NCBI GenBank assembly: GCA_009775535.1 | Contig: VSPW01000256.1 | Span: forward strand, 1-14,386 | Length of the DNA stretch: 14,386 nt | Source: Muribaculaceae bacterium | GTDB lineage: Bacteria; Bacteroidota; Bacteroidia; Bacteroidales; Muribaculaceae | Direction of reading: 5' to 3' | Part shown: positions 1 to 5,775 of the stretch, piece after piece | Numbering within the stretch: position 1 is the first letter of the stretch | Layout: every line of letters starts with the position of its first letter | Position numbers and translations under genes: made by a program | The notes under the pieces: generated by a model | Database searches by the model: none | What the model was told of the DNA's origin: nothing | What the model saw: only the letters and a program-made list of their open reading frames with translations

Positions 1-65
1 TTCGATCTATAGACATAGATAGGAAACTCCAACAACCAGACTAAGTCTATGGCATGCAAATGCAT

Positions 66-105
66 AAAAAGCAGCGTAGCCCGACCTAAATAGGTCGGGC
101 TACGC
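66..105 (-). terminator. Intrinsic terminator of the rplU-rpmA operon
   Basis: A perfect 15-bp inverted repeat (arms 74-88 and 91-105, beginning GCGTAGCCCGACC) encloses a two-base gap, so the real loop is probably four or more bases. On the minus strand the stem is followed by TGC and then TTTTT (70-66), the layout of a rho-independent terminator. It lies 28 bases past the rpmA stop codon. On the plus strand the stem is followed by CG and TTTT, so it may also stop transcription arriving from the left. Confidence 0.92.
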
Positions 106-132
106 CGTTTTAACCGTTGACAACTTGTCCCC

Positions 133-396
133 TTACGCCTCAGCGATAGGAGTCACGTTGATGAACTTGCGGCCGTTACGTCCCTCAGTAAAGAGGACAG
201 TACCGTCAATCAACGCATAGAGGGTGTGGTCCTTGCCCATACCCACGTTAAGACCGGGATGGTGTACAGTGCCACGCTGACGCTTGATGATATTGCCCGC
301 CTTGGCATATTGGCCACCGAAAATCTTAACACCGAGTCGTTTGCTTTCTGATTCACGACCGTTCTTAGAACTACCAACACCTTTTTTATGTGCCAT
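133..396 (-). CDS. rpmA: 50S ribosomal protein L27 (bL27)
   Basis: Encodes an 87-residue bL27, a protein of the large ribosomal subunit whose N-terminal tail reaches towards the peptidyl transferase centre and helps position tRNA. The N-terminus MAHKKGVGSSKNGR and the core with KRQRGT, NVGMGKDHTLYAL and the ending RKFINV are typical of the family, and the length is normal. The protein starts directly at MAHKKG, so it lacks the short cleavable extension found in L27 of Firmicutes. The ATG lies 20 bases after the rplU stop, so the two genes form the usual rplU-rpmA operon. A strong terminator follows. Confidence 0.98.
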   Translation of the reverse strand: MAHKKGVGSSKNGRESESKRLGVKIFGGQYAKAGNIIKRQRGTVHHPGLNVGMGKDHTLYALIDGTVLFTEGRNGRKFINVTPIAEA

Positions 397-416
397 TTTT
401 CTGAGAATTTATAGGG

Positions 417-737
417 TTAAGCAATCACGTCTTTAATCACAACCTGGGTGAAATACTGGCGGTGGCCGTTTTTACGGCGGTAGCCCTTGCGGCGCTTCTT
501 CTTGAAGACAATCACCTTTTCACCTTTCACGAGGGGACGCATTACCTCGCAAACTACTTTAGCGCCTTCCACTGTAGGAGCGCCTACCTTAACTGCACCT
601 TCGGTGTCAGCGAGGAGTACACGGTCAAACTCAACCACGTCACCTTCTTTTGACTGTTCACCGAGATAGTGGACATACAGGTACTTGCCTGCTTCGGCCT
701 TGAACTGCTGTCCTTGAATTTCTACGATAACGTACAT
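417..737 (-). CDS. rplU: 50S ribosomal protein L21 (bL21)
   Basis: Encodes a 106-residue bL21, which binds 23S rRNA in the large ribosomal subunit. The start MYVIVEIQGQQFKAEAGKYL and the basic C-terminal block with KKKRRKGYRRKNGHRQ, which contacts rRNA, are family hallmarks, and the length is standard. It is the first gene of a two-gene operon with rpmA. The 182 bases upstream, up to the ABC transporter stop codon, carry a good Bacteroidetes-type promoter and a leader of about 90 bases. Several overlapping open frames on the other strand here are shadows of this gene. Confidence 0.98.
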   Translation of the reverse strand: MYVIVEIQGQQFKAEAGKYLYVHYLGEQSKEGDVVEFDRVLLADTEGAVKVGAPTVEGAKVVCEVMRPLVKGEKVIVFKKKRRKGYRRKNGHRQYFTQVVIKDVIA

Positions 738-828
738 TTAATTATTTGATATTAATACAGTTAAACATCCGCAAGGCGACCTTCCTCATTTCTGCGGCCG
801 ATGCTTTGAAAGCCCATACGGCATTTTT
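738..828 (-). promoter_or_regulatory. Candidate structured 5' leader of rplU
   Basis: If the promoter at 835-866 is used, the rplU mRNA has an untranslated leader of about 90 bases. It contains a possible stem with arms CCGCA (797-793 on the minus strand) and TGCGG (773-769), with AGG/CCT able to pair inside it, and a short GCTTT/AAAGC hairpin just upstream. Ribosomal protein operons often carry leaders that bind their own product, so feedback control by L21 is conceivable. That is inference: the stems are short and I cannot test conservation. Confidence 0.3.
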
Positions 829-834
829 GCGGTG

Positions 835-866
835 CAAAGTTACCACCTTTTCCGTTAATATGCAAC
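835..866 (-). promoter_or_regulatory. Candidate promoter of rplU-rpmA
   Basis: The minus strand reads TAACTTTG (842-835), an exact match to the Bacteroidetes -7 consensus TAnnTTTG. Upstream is GTTGC, whose TTGC (865-862) lies 19 bases away and fits the -33 element. The predicted transcription start is near 828. CGGAAA occurs in the spacer six bases before the -7 box, as in two other candidate promoters of this window. The sequence around the -33 element is partly symmetrical (858-882). Confidence 0.75.
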
Positions 867-886
867 ACTTTGCGCAACATATCAAT

Positions 887-922
887 AAAAAAAAGCGCCT
901 GATGTACCGCAACCCAGCATCA
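887..922 (-). terminator. Weak candidate terminator after the ABC exporter gene
   Basis: On the minus strand, directly after the ABC gene, a 5-bp stem (TGATG at 922-918, overlapping the stop codon, with CATCA at 904-900) is followed by GGCGC and a run of eight T (894-887). The T-run is convincing but the stem is short and its loop long, so termination could be partial. No better hairpin is visible before the rplU promoter. Confidence 0.35.
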
Positions 923-2749
923 CTGCATCGACTGCATGTCCACCAGCTTCCGGTAATAGCCACCCAGCGACAGAAGCTCATCATGAGTCCCGCGCTCGAC
1001 TATCCGTCCTTCATGCATCACACATATCATGTCAGCATTACGTATCGTGGACAAGCGGTGGGCTATCACAAGGGTCGTACGGTCACGCATCAATCTGTCA
1101 AGAGCCTGTTGCACAAGCTGCTCGCTCTCCGAATCAAGAGCCGATGTAGCCTCGTCAAGGATAAGTATCGGCGGATTCTTCAATATCGCACGCGCTATCG
1201 ATATGCGCTGGCGCTGTCCGCCCGAAAGCTTGCACCCGCGATCACCGATATTCGTCTCATAGCCATCCTCAGTCTCCATTATGAAATCATGGGCATTCGC
1301 TATCCTGGCAGCCTCTATCACCTGCTCCATCGTGGCGTCCTTCACACCGAAAGTGATATTATTGTAGAAGGTGTCATTGAATAGTATGGCCTCCTGGTTC
1401 ACATTACCCATAAAGCTCCGCAGGTCATGCACACGCAGGTCACGCACGTCCACACCGTCAACCGTAAGTTTGCCGCTGGCAACATCATAGAAACGCGGCA
1501 ACAGGTCGGCCATCGTTGACTTACCTGACCCCGACTGCCCCACAAGCGCCACTGTTGCCCCGGCAGGAATATCGAGCGACACATCATGTATCACCTCGTT
1601 GCTGCCATAGCTGAACGACACACCCTTATAGGAAATTGCCCCCCTCAGACTCTCTATGTCCACAGGACGGGCAGGATCTTTTATCGGATTATCCGTATTA
1701 AGTATCTTGTCTATACGCTCCATCGATGCCAACCCCTTCTGTATGGAATACATCGCCTTGGAAAGATCCTTTGCCGGATTTATTATACTGTAAAATATCA
1801 CCATATAATATATGAACTCCGGCGCAGTTATCGGACTGCCCCCAGAAAGTATCAGCGTACCGCCAAACCACAACACGATTGCTATCGCAGCCGTACCCAG
1901 AAACTCGCTCATAGGATGTGCCAGCGACTGACGCCGCGCTATCTTGTTCGATATCCGGAAAAACACATCATTCTCCCGGTGGAAGCGCCCGCACACCTTG
2001 CCCTCGGCATTGAAAGCCTTTATTATGCGGAGACCGCCCAGAGTCTCTTCTATATTTGACATAAGAAGCCCCCACTGCTGCTGGCCCTCCAGCGACTTAC
2101 GCTTCAACCGCTTGCCAACACGGCCCATAACCATGCCTGCCAATGGGAGCAGTACAAGCACAAACAAGGTCAACTGCCATGATATAGCTATCATAGTCGA
2201 CAGGCAAACCACAATCATTATAGGATTCTTGAACATCATGTCAAGAGAAGCCATCACCGAATTCTCTACCTCCGCCACATCACCGCTCATGCGCGCCATC
2301 ACGTCACCCTTACGTTCCGATGTGAAAAACGAAATAGGCAACTTCACCACCTTGTCATACATAAAGTTACGTATATCACGCACAATCCCGGACCGCAACG
2401 GCACAATATAATATGAGCTCAGATAAGTCGCACCCGTCTTCAGCCCCGTCATCACCACAAGGGCAGCCCCTAGCAGGGCCAACGTCGCCGATGGGCCAAA
2501 ATATGATATCGACTCCTGCGTATAATAATAGAAATTATTGATAGCCACATCTTTAAGCGAGCCGCTGTCTACAGGCATGTACACATACGTAGCTTCCTTT
2601 ATCTTGAAAAGCATCTCAAGTATAGGGATGATCAAAGCAAATGAAAACAGCGTCAGCACAGCTGCTAATATATTGAAGAACACGTTCAGCGCCAAATACT
2701 TCTTATACGGCGGCACAAAACGTCTCAACAGGGCCATGAATTGGTTCAT
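920..2749 (-). CDS. MsbA-like ABC exporter, fused membrane and ATPase domains
   Basis: Encodes a 609-residue half-transporter that should work as a homodimer in the inner membrane, exporting a lipid, peptide or drug; the substrate cannot be read from sequence. Residues 1 to about 330 form the membrane domain with about six hydrophobic segments, the first at about 20-45. The C-terminal ATPase domain is complete: Walker A GQSGSGKST (404-412, Lys410), Q-loop in NQEAILFN, signature LSGGQ (508-512), Walker B ending in Asp532-Glu533, D-loop SALD, and H-loop His564. The frame stays open upstream to 2956, but that would need a TTG start and adds a 69-residue tail unlike the family; ATG at 2749 (MNQFMALLRRF) gives the standard start and length. 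Lipid A flippase (MsbA) is one possible role, unproven. The gene has its own promoter, back to back with the BadF-type gene. Confidence 0.95.
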   Translation of the reverse strand: MNQFMALLRRFVPPYKKYLALNVFFNILAAVLTLFSFALIIPILEMLFKIKEATYVYMPVDSGSLKDVAINNFYYYTQESISYFGPSATLALLGAALVVMTGLKTGATYLSSYYIVPLRSGIVRDIRNFMYDKVVKLPISFFTSERKGDVMARMSGDVAEVENSVMASLDMMFKNPIMIVVCLSTMIAISWQLTLFVLVLLPLAGMVMGRVGKRLKRKSLEGQQQWGLLMSNIEETLGGLRIIKAFNAEGKVCGRFHRENDVFFRISNKIARRQSLAHPMSEFLGTAAIAIVLWFGGTLILSGGSPITAPEFIYYMVIFYSIINPAKDLSKAMYSIQKGLASMERIDKILNTDNPIKDPARPVDIESLRGAISYKGVSFSYGSNEVIHDVSLDIPAGATVALVGQSGSGKSTMADLLPRFYDVASGKLTVDGVDVRDLRVHDLRSFMGNVNQEAILFNDTFYNNITFGVKDATMEQVIEAARIANAHDFIMETEDGYETNIGDRGCKLSGGQRQRISIARAILKNPPILILDEATSALDSESEQLVQQALDRLMRDRTTLVIAHRLSTIRNADMICVMHEGRIVERGTHDELLSLGGYYRKLVDMQSMQ

Positions 2750-2787
2750 TGTCTTTATCTTAAATTGGTCAACAAGGTTTAACGCCA

Positions 2788-2818
2788 CAAATTTACTCAA
2801 AAAACGCTCTCCTTCCAA
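2788..2818 (-). promoter_or_regulatory. Candidate promoter of the ABC exporter gene
   Basis: The minus strand has TAAATTTG (2795-2788), matching TAnnTTTG, with TTGG (2818-2815) placed 19 bases upstream as the -33 element. Transcription would start near 2781, about 32 bases before the ATG at 2749. This supports the shorter start, because the long TTG-started version would begin upstream of the promoter. The spacer lacks the CGGAAA motif seen in the other three candidate promoters. Confidence 0.6.
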
Positions 2819-2886
2819 TTCCGCACACCCAATTACCATACCTGCGCCCAAAATAACGGTGTTTTGGCCAACGCCAACACCCAAAA

Positions 2887-2918
2887 GTTGCGGCGGTCGG
2901 AAACATTCCTTAACTTTA
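2887..2918 (+). promoter_or_regulatory. Candidate promoter of the BadF-type ATPase gene
   Basis: GTTG (2887-2890), a 20-base spacer, and TAACTTTA (2911-2918) match the Bacteroidetes -33/-7 pattern except for the last base of the -7 box. CGGAAA at 2898-2903 lies seven bases before the -7 box. A start near 2925 gives a leader of about 30 bases to the ATG at 2956. It is divergent from the ABC gene promoter about 70 bases away. Confidence 0.6.
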
Positions 2919-2955
2919 CCATCCGAAAGCAACAAAACCACATAGGACAACAACA

Positions 2956-3792
2956 ATGAAAGTCATCGCCGACAGCTCCAGCACCCGTACCGAATGGGCA
3001 CTAGTCGACGGAACCGACATCATCGCTTCCGCCGTAACCACAGGACTTAACCCATACTTCCAGACACGACGCGAAATAAGCCACAGCATACGCCTAGAAC
3101 TGCCAGAACGATTTTTCCGCCGCCGTTGGGACCACATATACTTCTATGGTTCAGGATGCGCCAATCCACAGAAAAACAAGATAATCGAATCCTCAATCAT
3201 AGCACAGTTCCGAACACCAGTAACCGTCATGAGCAACCTCACCGGAGCGGCTCGCGGACTCCTTGTCGACCGCGAAGGCCTCGCATGCATCCTAGGCACA
3301 GGCTCCAACTCATGCCACTACAACGGAAAAGAAATCATATCCACAGTAAGGCCTCTGGGATTCATCCTCGGTGACGAAGGTTCAAACGCCCACCTTGGCA
3401 AACAGCTCATATCAAACATACTCAAAGGACTCGCACCAAAAGAAATATCCGAAGCCTTCTACTCAATGTTCGACACGACACCCGATGCCATAATGGACGA
3501 CGTATACACACAATCATTCCCCAGCCGTTCACTCGCCAAATACTCATTCTTCCTAGCCGAACACATCAGCCACCACTACGCGCACGACCTTGTATACAAC
3601 TCATTCATGGCCTTTTTCAAACGCAACATCTCTTTTTACGACTACAAGCACATCCCCCTTTCATTCGTAGGGTCTACAGCCACCCTATACGAACCTATCC
3701 TGCGCCAGGCCGCTGCCGACTTCGGAGCAACAATCCAGAAAATAGCCCCCACGTCTATGCCAGGGCTAATCCAATACCACGCCCGCGACTGA
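2956..3792 (+). CDS. BadF/BadG/BcrA/BcrD-type ATPase, GlcNAc-kinase-like
   Basis: A 278-residue protein of the actin-like ATPase superfamily, in the branch that includes N-acetylglucosamine kinases; Bacteroidales relatives are usually annotated just as ATPase. Visible motifs: the N-terminal phosphate loop DSSSTRTEW (6-14), FYGSGC (63-68), the second nucleotide motif CILGTGSNSC (111-120), LGFILGDEGS (134-143), and FVGSTATLYEP near the C-terminus. Length is normal. The segment SNLTGAARGL (93-102) is where relatives normally carry Asp; here it is Asn94 (codon AAC at 3235-3237), which may weaken or remove sugar-kinase activity. Asn144 after GDEGS also replaces the usual small residue. It is the only plus-strand gene, transcribed alone and ending at a bidirectional terminator. 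A cell-wall amino-sugar role would be guesswork. Confidence 0.88.
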   Translation: MKVIADSSSTRTEWALVDGTDIIASAVTTGLNPYFQTRREISHSIRLELPERFFRRRWDHIYFYGSGCANPQKNKIIESSIIAQFRTPVTVMSNLTGAARGLLVDREGLACILGTGSNSCHYNGKEIISTVRPLGFILGDEGSNAHLGKQLISNILKGLAPKEISEAFYSMFDTTPDAIMDDVYTQSFPSRSLAKYSFFLAEHISHHYAHDLVYNSFMAFFKRNISFYDYKHIPLSFVGSTATLYEPILRQAAADFGATIQKIAPTSMPGLIQYHARD

Positions 3793-3900
3793 CCACAACT
3801 CACACCATCCCACACTCCCTCAATATATGGCGGCAGCCTCTTCCGGCATTTCTGCCACGCGATAGCGTGAAAACCATTAATTTTCACTGAACCCACTTTA

Positions 3901-3925
3901 TAAAAAGCACATGTCGGCATGTGCT
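3901..3925 (-). terminator. Second hairpin and T-tract after the lipoprotein gene
   Basis: A perfect 8-bp stem (AGCACATG at 3906-3913 with CATGTGCT at 3918-3925) closes a four-base loop. On the minus strand it is followed by TTTT and then ATAAAG (3905-3900). It lies beyond the stronger terminator at 3943-3978 and could act as a back-up for the pyrE operon. On the plus strand no T-tract follows it. Confidence 0.5.
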
Positions 3926-3942
3926 AAGATACAGACAAGAAA

Positions 3943-3978
3943 AAAAAGTGGATGTCCTTTACCGGACATCCACTTTTT
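3943..3978. terminator. Bidirectional intrinsic terminator between convergent genes
   Basis: A perfect 15-bp inverted repeat (3943-3957 with 3964-3978) has a six-base loop. The five outer pairs are A-T, so the stem runs into a T-tract on both strands; the GC-containing core is GTGGATGTCC. It lies between the convergent BadF-type gene (ends 3792) and the lipoprotein gene (ends 3995) and can terminate transcripts from both sides. Confidence 0.92.
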
Positions 3979-3994
3979 ATTAATTCTGTATTAT

Positions 3995-4504
3995 TCAGCG
4001 TGTTATCACCGCATATTCTGTAGCGCCACCGAAGAACACCTTATACCTTGTAAGCCCGTACCCCCGCTTTGCAGCCTCGCCACTTAGCGGATAGCCGAAA
4101 TTAGTGAATATCTCATACGTACTGTGGCACTTCGGACATTCGGCATATGATCCGTCTGTCACCGACACGCGAACATCACTGCGGCACTCCACAGGACATG
4201 CAAGGTCGTATGCCTGAGGTTCTCCGTTGATATCGCCGACAAGAAGTATGCCACCGAATCCAGTGTAGCTCAATTCTGTATAATTATAGTTGGCCGGTAT
4301 CTTCAATTCCCGTATGAACCTACGGTGGTCAAGCGCACCACCTACACCATATACATTCCACTCACCGATATTCGCAAACGTAAGCCTCACAGGGGCAGGC
4401 GGCAGGCGTTCGTCATCAATCGAATCACATGATACTGCCACCGCCGCTAACAAGACGGCAACTGCGGCAGCAGCCATACGGCCAAAGTGTCGAAAACGCC
4501 ACAT
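3995..4504 (-). CDS. Small lipoprotein with Rieske-like, four-cysteine C-terminal domain
   Basis: A 169-residue protein with no firm functional name. Residues 1-25 are a lipoprotein signal peptide: basic start, alanine/valine-rich hydrophobic stretch, and AVSC ending in Cys26, the predicted lipidated residue. The next residues are acidic (DSIDDE), reminiscent of the Bacteroidetes lipoprotein export signal that sends lipoproteins to the cell surface. The C-terminal half, from AYDLACPVEC to PLSGEAAKRGYGLTRYKV, resembles the cluster-binding part of Rieske [2Fe-2S] proteins, but the two Cys-His pairs are not intact: the metal-site candidates are Cys103, Cys107, Cys123, Cys126 and His127. It may bind zinc, form disulfides, or hold a variant cluster. 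It is the last gene of the pyrE operon, 10 bases after the preceding stop, and ends at a strong terminator. Confidence 0.8.
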   Translation of the reverse strand: MWRFRHFGRMAAAAVAVLLAAVAVSCDSIDDERLPPAPVRLTFANIGEWNVYGVGGALDHRRFIRELKIPANYNYTELSYTGFGGILLVGDINGEPQAYDLACPVECRSDVRVSVTDGSYAECPKCHSTYEIFTNFGYPLSGEAAKRGYGLTRYKVFFGGATEYAVITR

Positions 4505-4514
4505 ACCTGGATAG

Positions 4515-4940
4515 CTACGCTTTTGTCACGATATTGCCCAACATCTCGGCCATCTTGTCGGCAGCCTCCTGCAGCTTCCCGCCGATAAGCGGACGGAGCA
4601 TCACGGGTATGTCTACATCAAATGATGCTGTAAGTATTGACGCGGCATCCTGCTTATCCGGGACCACATCCACAACTGTACGCAACGGCACCATGGAGGC
4701 TGCAGCCTCAAACACTACCCGGTTTGCGCTACGTTCGACAACCTGCAATTTTATAGCACCCAACTGGGGAGTGTTTATCACAAGGGCATCAGGCTCAAAC
4801 CGCAGTTCGCCTAATTTGGACTTCACTTCATCTGGAAGTCTGTCAATTGCCGGCTGGAAACGTGACAGGTCGTCAAATTTGGCGACAACGTCAGTGGCAT
4901 CCATGCCGATAGCCACTTTTTTAGATGTATATTTAGCCAT
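4515..4940 (-). CDS. SRPBCC (START-like / polyketide cyclase-like) family protein
   Basis: A 141-residue soluble protein with no signal peptide. The alternation of short strands, the central segment with ERSANRVVFEAA, and a C-terminal amphipathic helix (about 118-138, KLQEAADKMAEML) fit the helix-grip fold of the SRPBCC superfamily, whose members enclose a hydrophobic ligand pocket. This is recognition by pattern; the ligand and reaction are unknown, and names such as polyketide cyclase should not be taken literally. It starts 10 bases after the pyrE stop and is followed 10 bases later by the lipoprotein gene, so it is surely co-transcribed with both. No pyrimidine-related motif is visible. 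Confidence 0.75.
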   Translation of the reverse strand: MAKYTSKKVAIGMDATDVVAKFDDLSRFQPAIDRLPDEVKSKLGELRFEPDALVINTPQLGAIKLQVVERSANRVVFEAAASMVPLRTVVDVVPDKQDAASILTASFDVDIPVMLRPLIGGKLQEAADKMAEMLGNIVTKA

Positions 4941-4950
4941 TTTACTGTTA

Positions 4951-5604
4951 TCAGATGGTTTTGTCCATTCTGGCAGGAGTCCAGTTTGCAGGGTCCTTAC
5001 GCCATTCCTTCAGAGTGTCAAGGTCTGAAGCCTTTATGTAATCTGTGTCCAACGCCACATCAAGTAGAGCATTATAGTTACTGAGTGCCACCTGCTTTAC
5101 ATTGGCCTCCTTAAAGCGCTCATCGGCAACAGGGAATCCATAGGTGAATATGGCAACGATGCCCACAACCTCACAACCGGCTGCACGTATGGCCTCGATA
5201 GCCTTAAGCGAGCTTCCGCCTGTAGAGATAAGGTCCTCTACCACCACTACTTTCTGTCCTGGCTGCAAGTTGCCTTCAATAAGATTCTCCAGGCCGTGGT
5301 CCTTGGGTGCGGAACGGACATAGGCATATGGCAATCCAAGTGTCTCCGCAACAAGTGCGCCTTGGGCTATTGCACCTGTGGCTACACCAGCCACGGCATC
5401 GGGCATCTCAAACTGCTCGATTATGGCACGGCAAAGCTCTACCTTTATAAATGCACGTACATCGGGATATGACAAGGTCTTACGGTTGTCAGTATAGATC
5501 GGCGAATTCCAGCCGGAAGCCCATACGAACGGCAAGTTCGGCTGTAATTTTATAGCACTGATTTTAAGCAGTCTCTCGGCGAGAAGACGGTCCACTTCTT
5601 TCAT
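4951..5604 (-). CDS. pyrE: Orotate phosphoribosyltransferase
   Basis: A 217-residue cytosolic enzyme that joins orotate to phosphoribosyl pyrophosphate to give orotidine 5'-monophosphate, the fifth step of UMP synthesis. The PRPP-binding motif VVVVEDLISTGGSS (119-132) is intact, with the adjacent acidic pair Glu123-Asp124. The flexible catalytic loop is seen as VRSAPKDHG (96-104), providing Lys101 and His103. The orotate/PRPP region with GWNSPIYTDNRK (31-42) also fits, and length is normal. The ATG at 5604 gives the usual MKEVDRLLAERLL start. It is the first gene of a three-gene operon with its own promoter just after the rpoC terminator. No PyrR-type attenuator is visible in the short leader. 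Confidence 0.97.
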   Translation of the reverse strand: MKEVDRLLAERLLKISAIKLQPNLPFVWASGWNSPIYTDNRKTLSYPDVRAFIKVELCRAIIEQFEMPDAVAGVATGAIAQGALVAETLGLPYAYVRSAPKDHGLENLIEGNLQPGQKVVVVEDLISTGGSSLKAIEAIRAAGCEVVGIVAIFTYGFPVADERFKEANVKQVALSNYNALLDVALDTDYIKASDLDTLKEWRKDPANWTPARMDKTI

Positions 5605-5641
5605 AATCTTAAATGGTTTGGGATTTAGGCATTTCTTTTTA

Positions 5642-5670
5642 CAAAGTTACTCAATTTTTCCGTTTAACGG
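5642..5670 (-). promoter_or_regulatory. Candidate promoter of the pyrE operon
   Basis: The minus strand has TAACTTTG (5649-5642), an exact match to the Bacteroidetes -7 box and identical to the one before rplU. No TTG lies at the expected -33 position, so it may be weaker or activator-dependent. CGGAAA is present seven bases upstream of the box, and the perfect 5+1+5 palindrome CCGTTTAACGG (5660-5670) lies in the spacer. The predicted start near 5635 leaves a leader of about 30 bases. Confidence 0.6.
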
Positions 5671-5702
5671 TAAGCCCACGCCAAAATACTAAATATTTTT
5701 CT

Positions 5703-5743
5703 CAAAAAAGTCAGCCGGCCAAATGCAAGCATCCGGCCGGCTG
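5703..5743 (-). terminator. Intrinsic terminator of the rpoBC operon
   Basis: A 9-bp GC-rich stem (CAGCCGGCC at 5712-5720 with GGCCGGCTG at 5735-5743) continues, after a 2x2 mismatch, into a 4-bp ATGC/GCAT top. On the minus strand it is followed by AC and TTTTTT (5709-5704). It lies 32 bases past the rpoC stop and separates rpoBC from pyrE. Confidence 0.93.
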
Positions 5744-5775
5744 TTGTGTTTATAGTCTCTATTCAGGTTATACGG

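Noticed and set aside
1..65. Small inverted repeats such as ATCTAT/ATAGAT (5-20) at the left edge
   Set aside because: They are short, A-T rich and without T-tract or promoter match; too little sequence to support a feature.
746..1384. 212-codon open frame on the plus strand
   Set aside because: It runs antisense through the conserved ATPase domain of the ABC gene and through the rplU promoter, and its protein has no recognisable features. It is a shadow.
1586..2411. Two long plus-strand open frames antisense to the ABC gene
   Set aside because: Both lie within the coding region of the exporter on the opposite strand and have implausible composition for proteins.
2750..2956. 69-residue N-terminal extension of the ABC exporter reading frame
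   Set aside because: It would need a TTG start exactly at the divergent ATG, lies largely upstream of the predicted promoter, and does not look like the family; the ATG at 2749 gives the standard N-terminus.
4429..5028. 199-codon plus-strand open frame
   Set aside because: It is antisense to three well-supported operon genes, with Ser/Thr-rich low-complexity sequence typical of a shadow frame.
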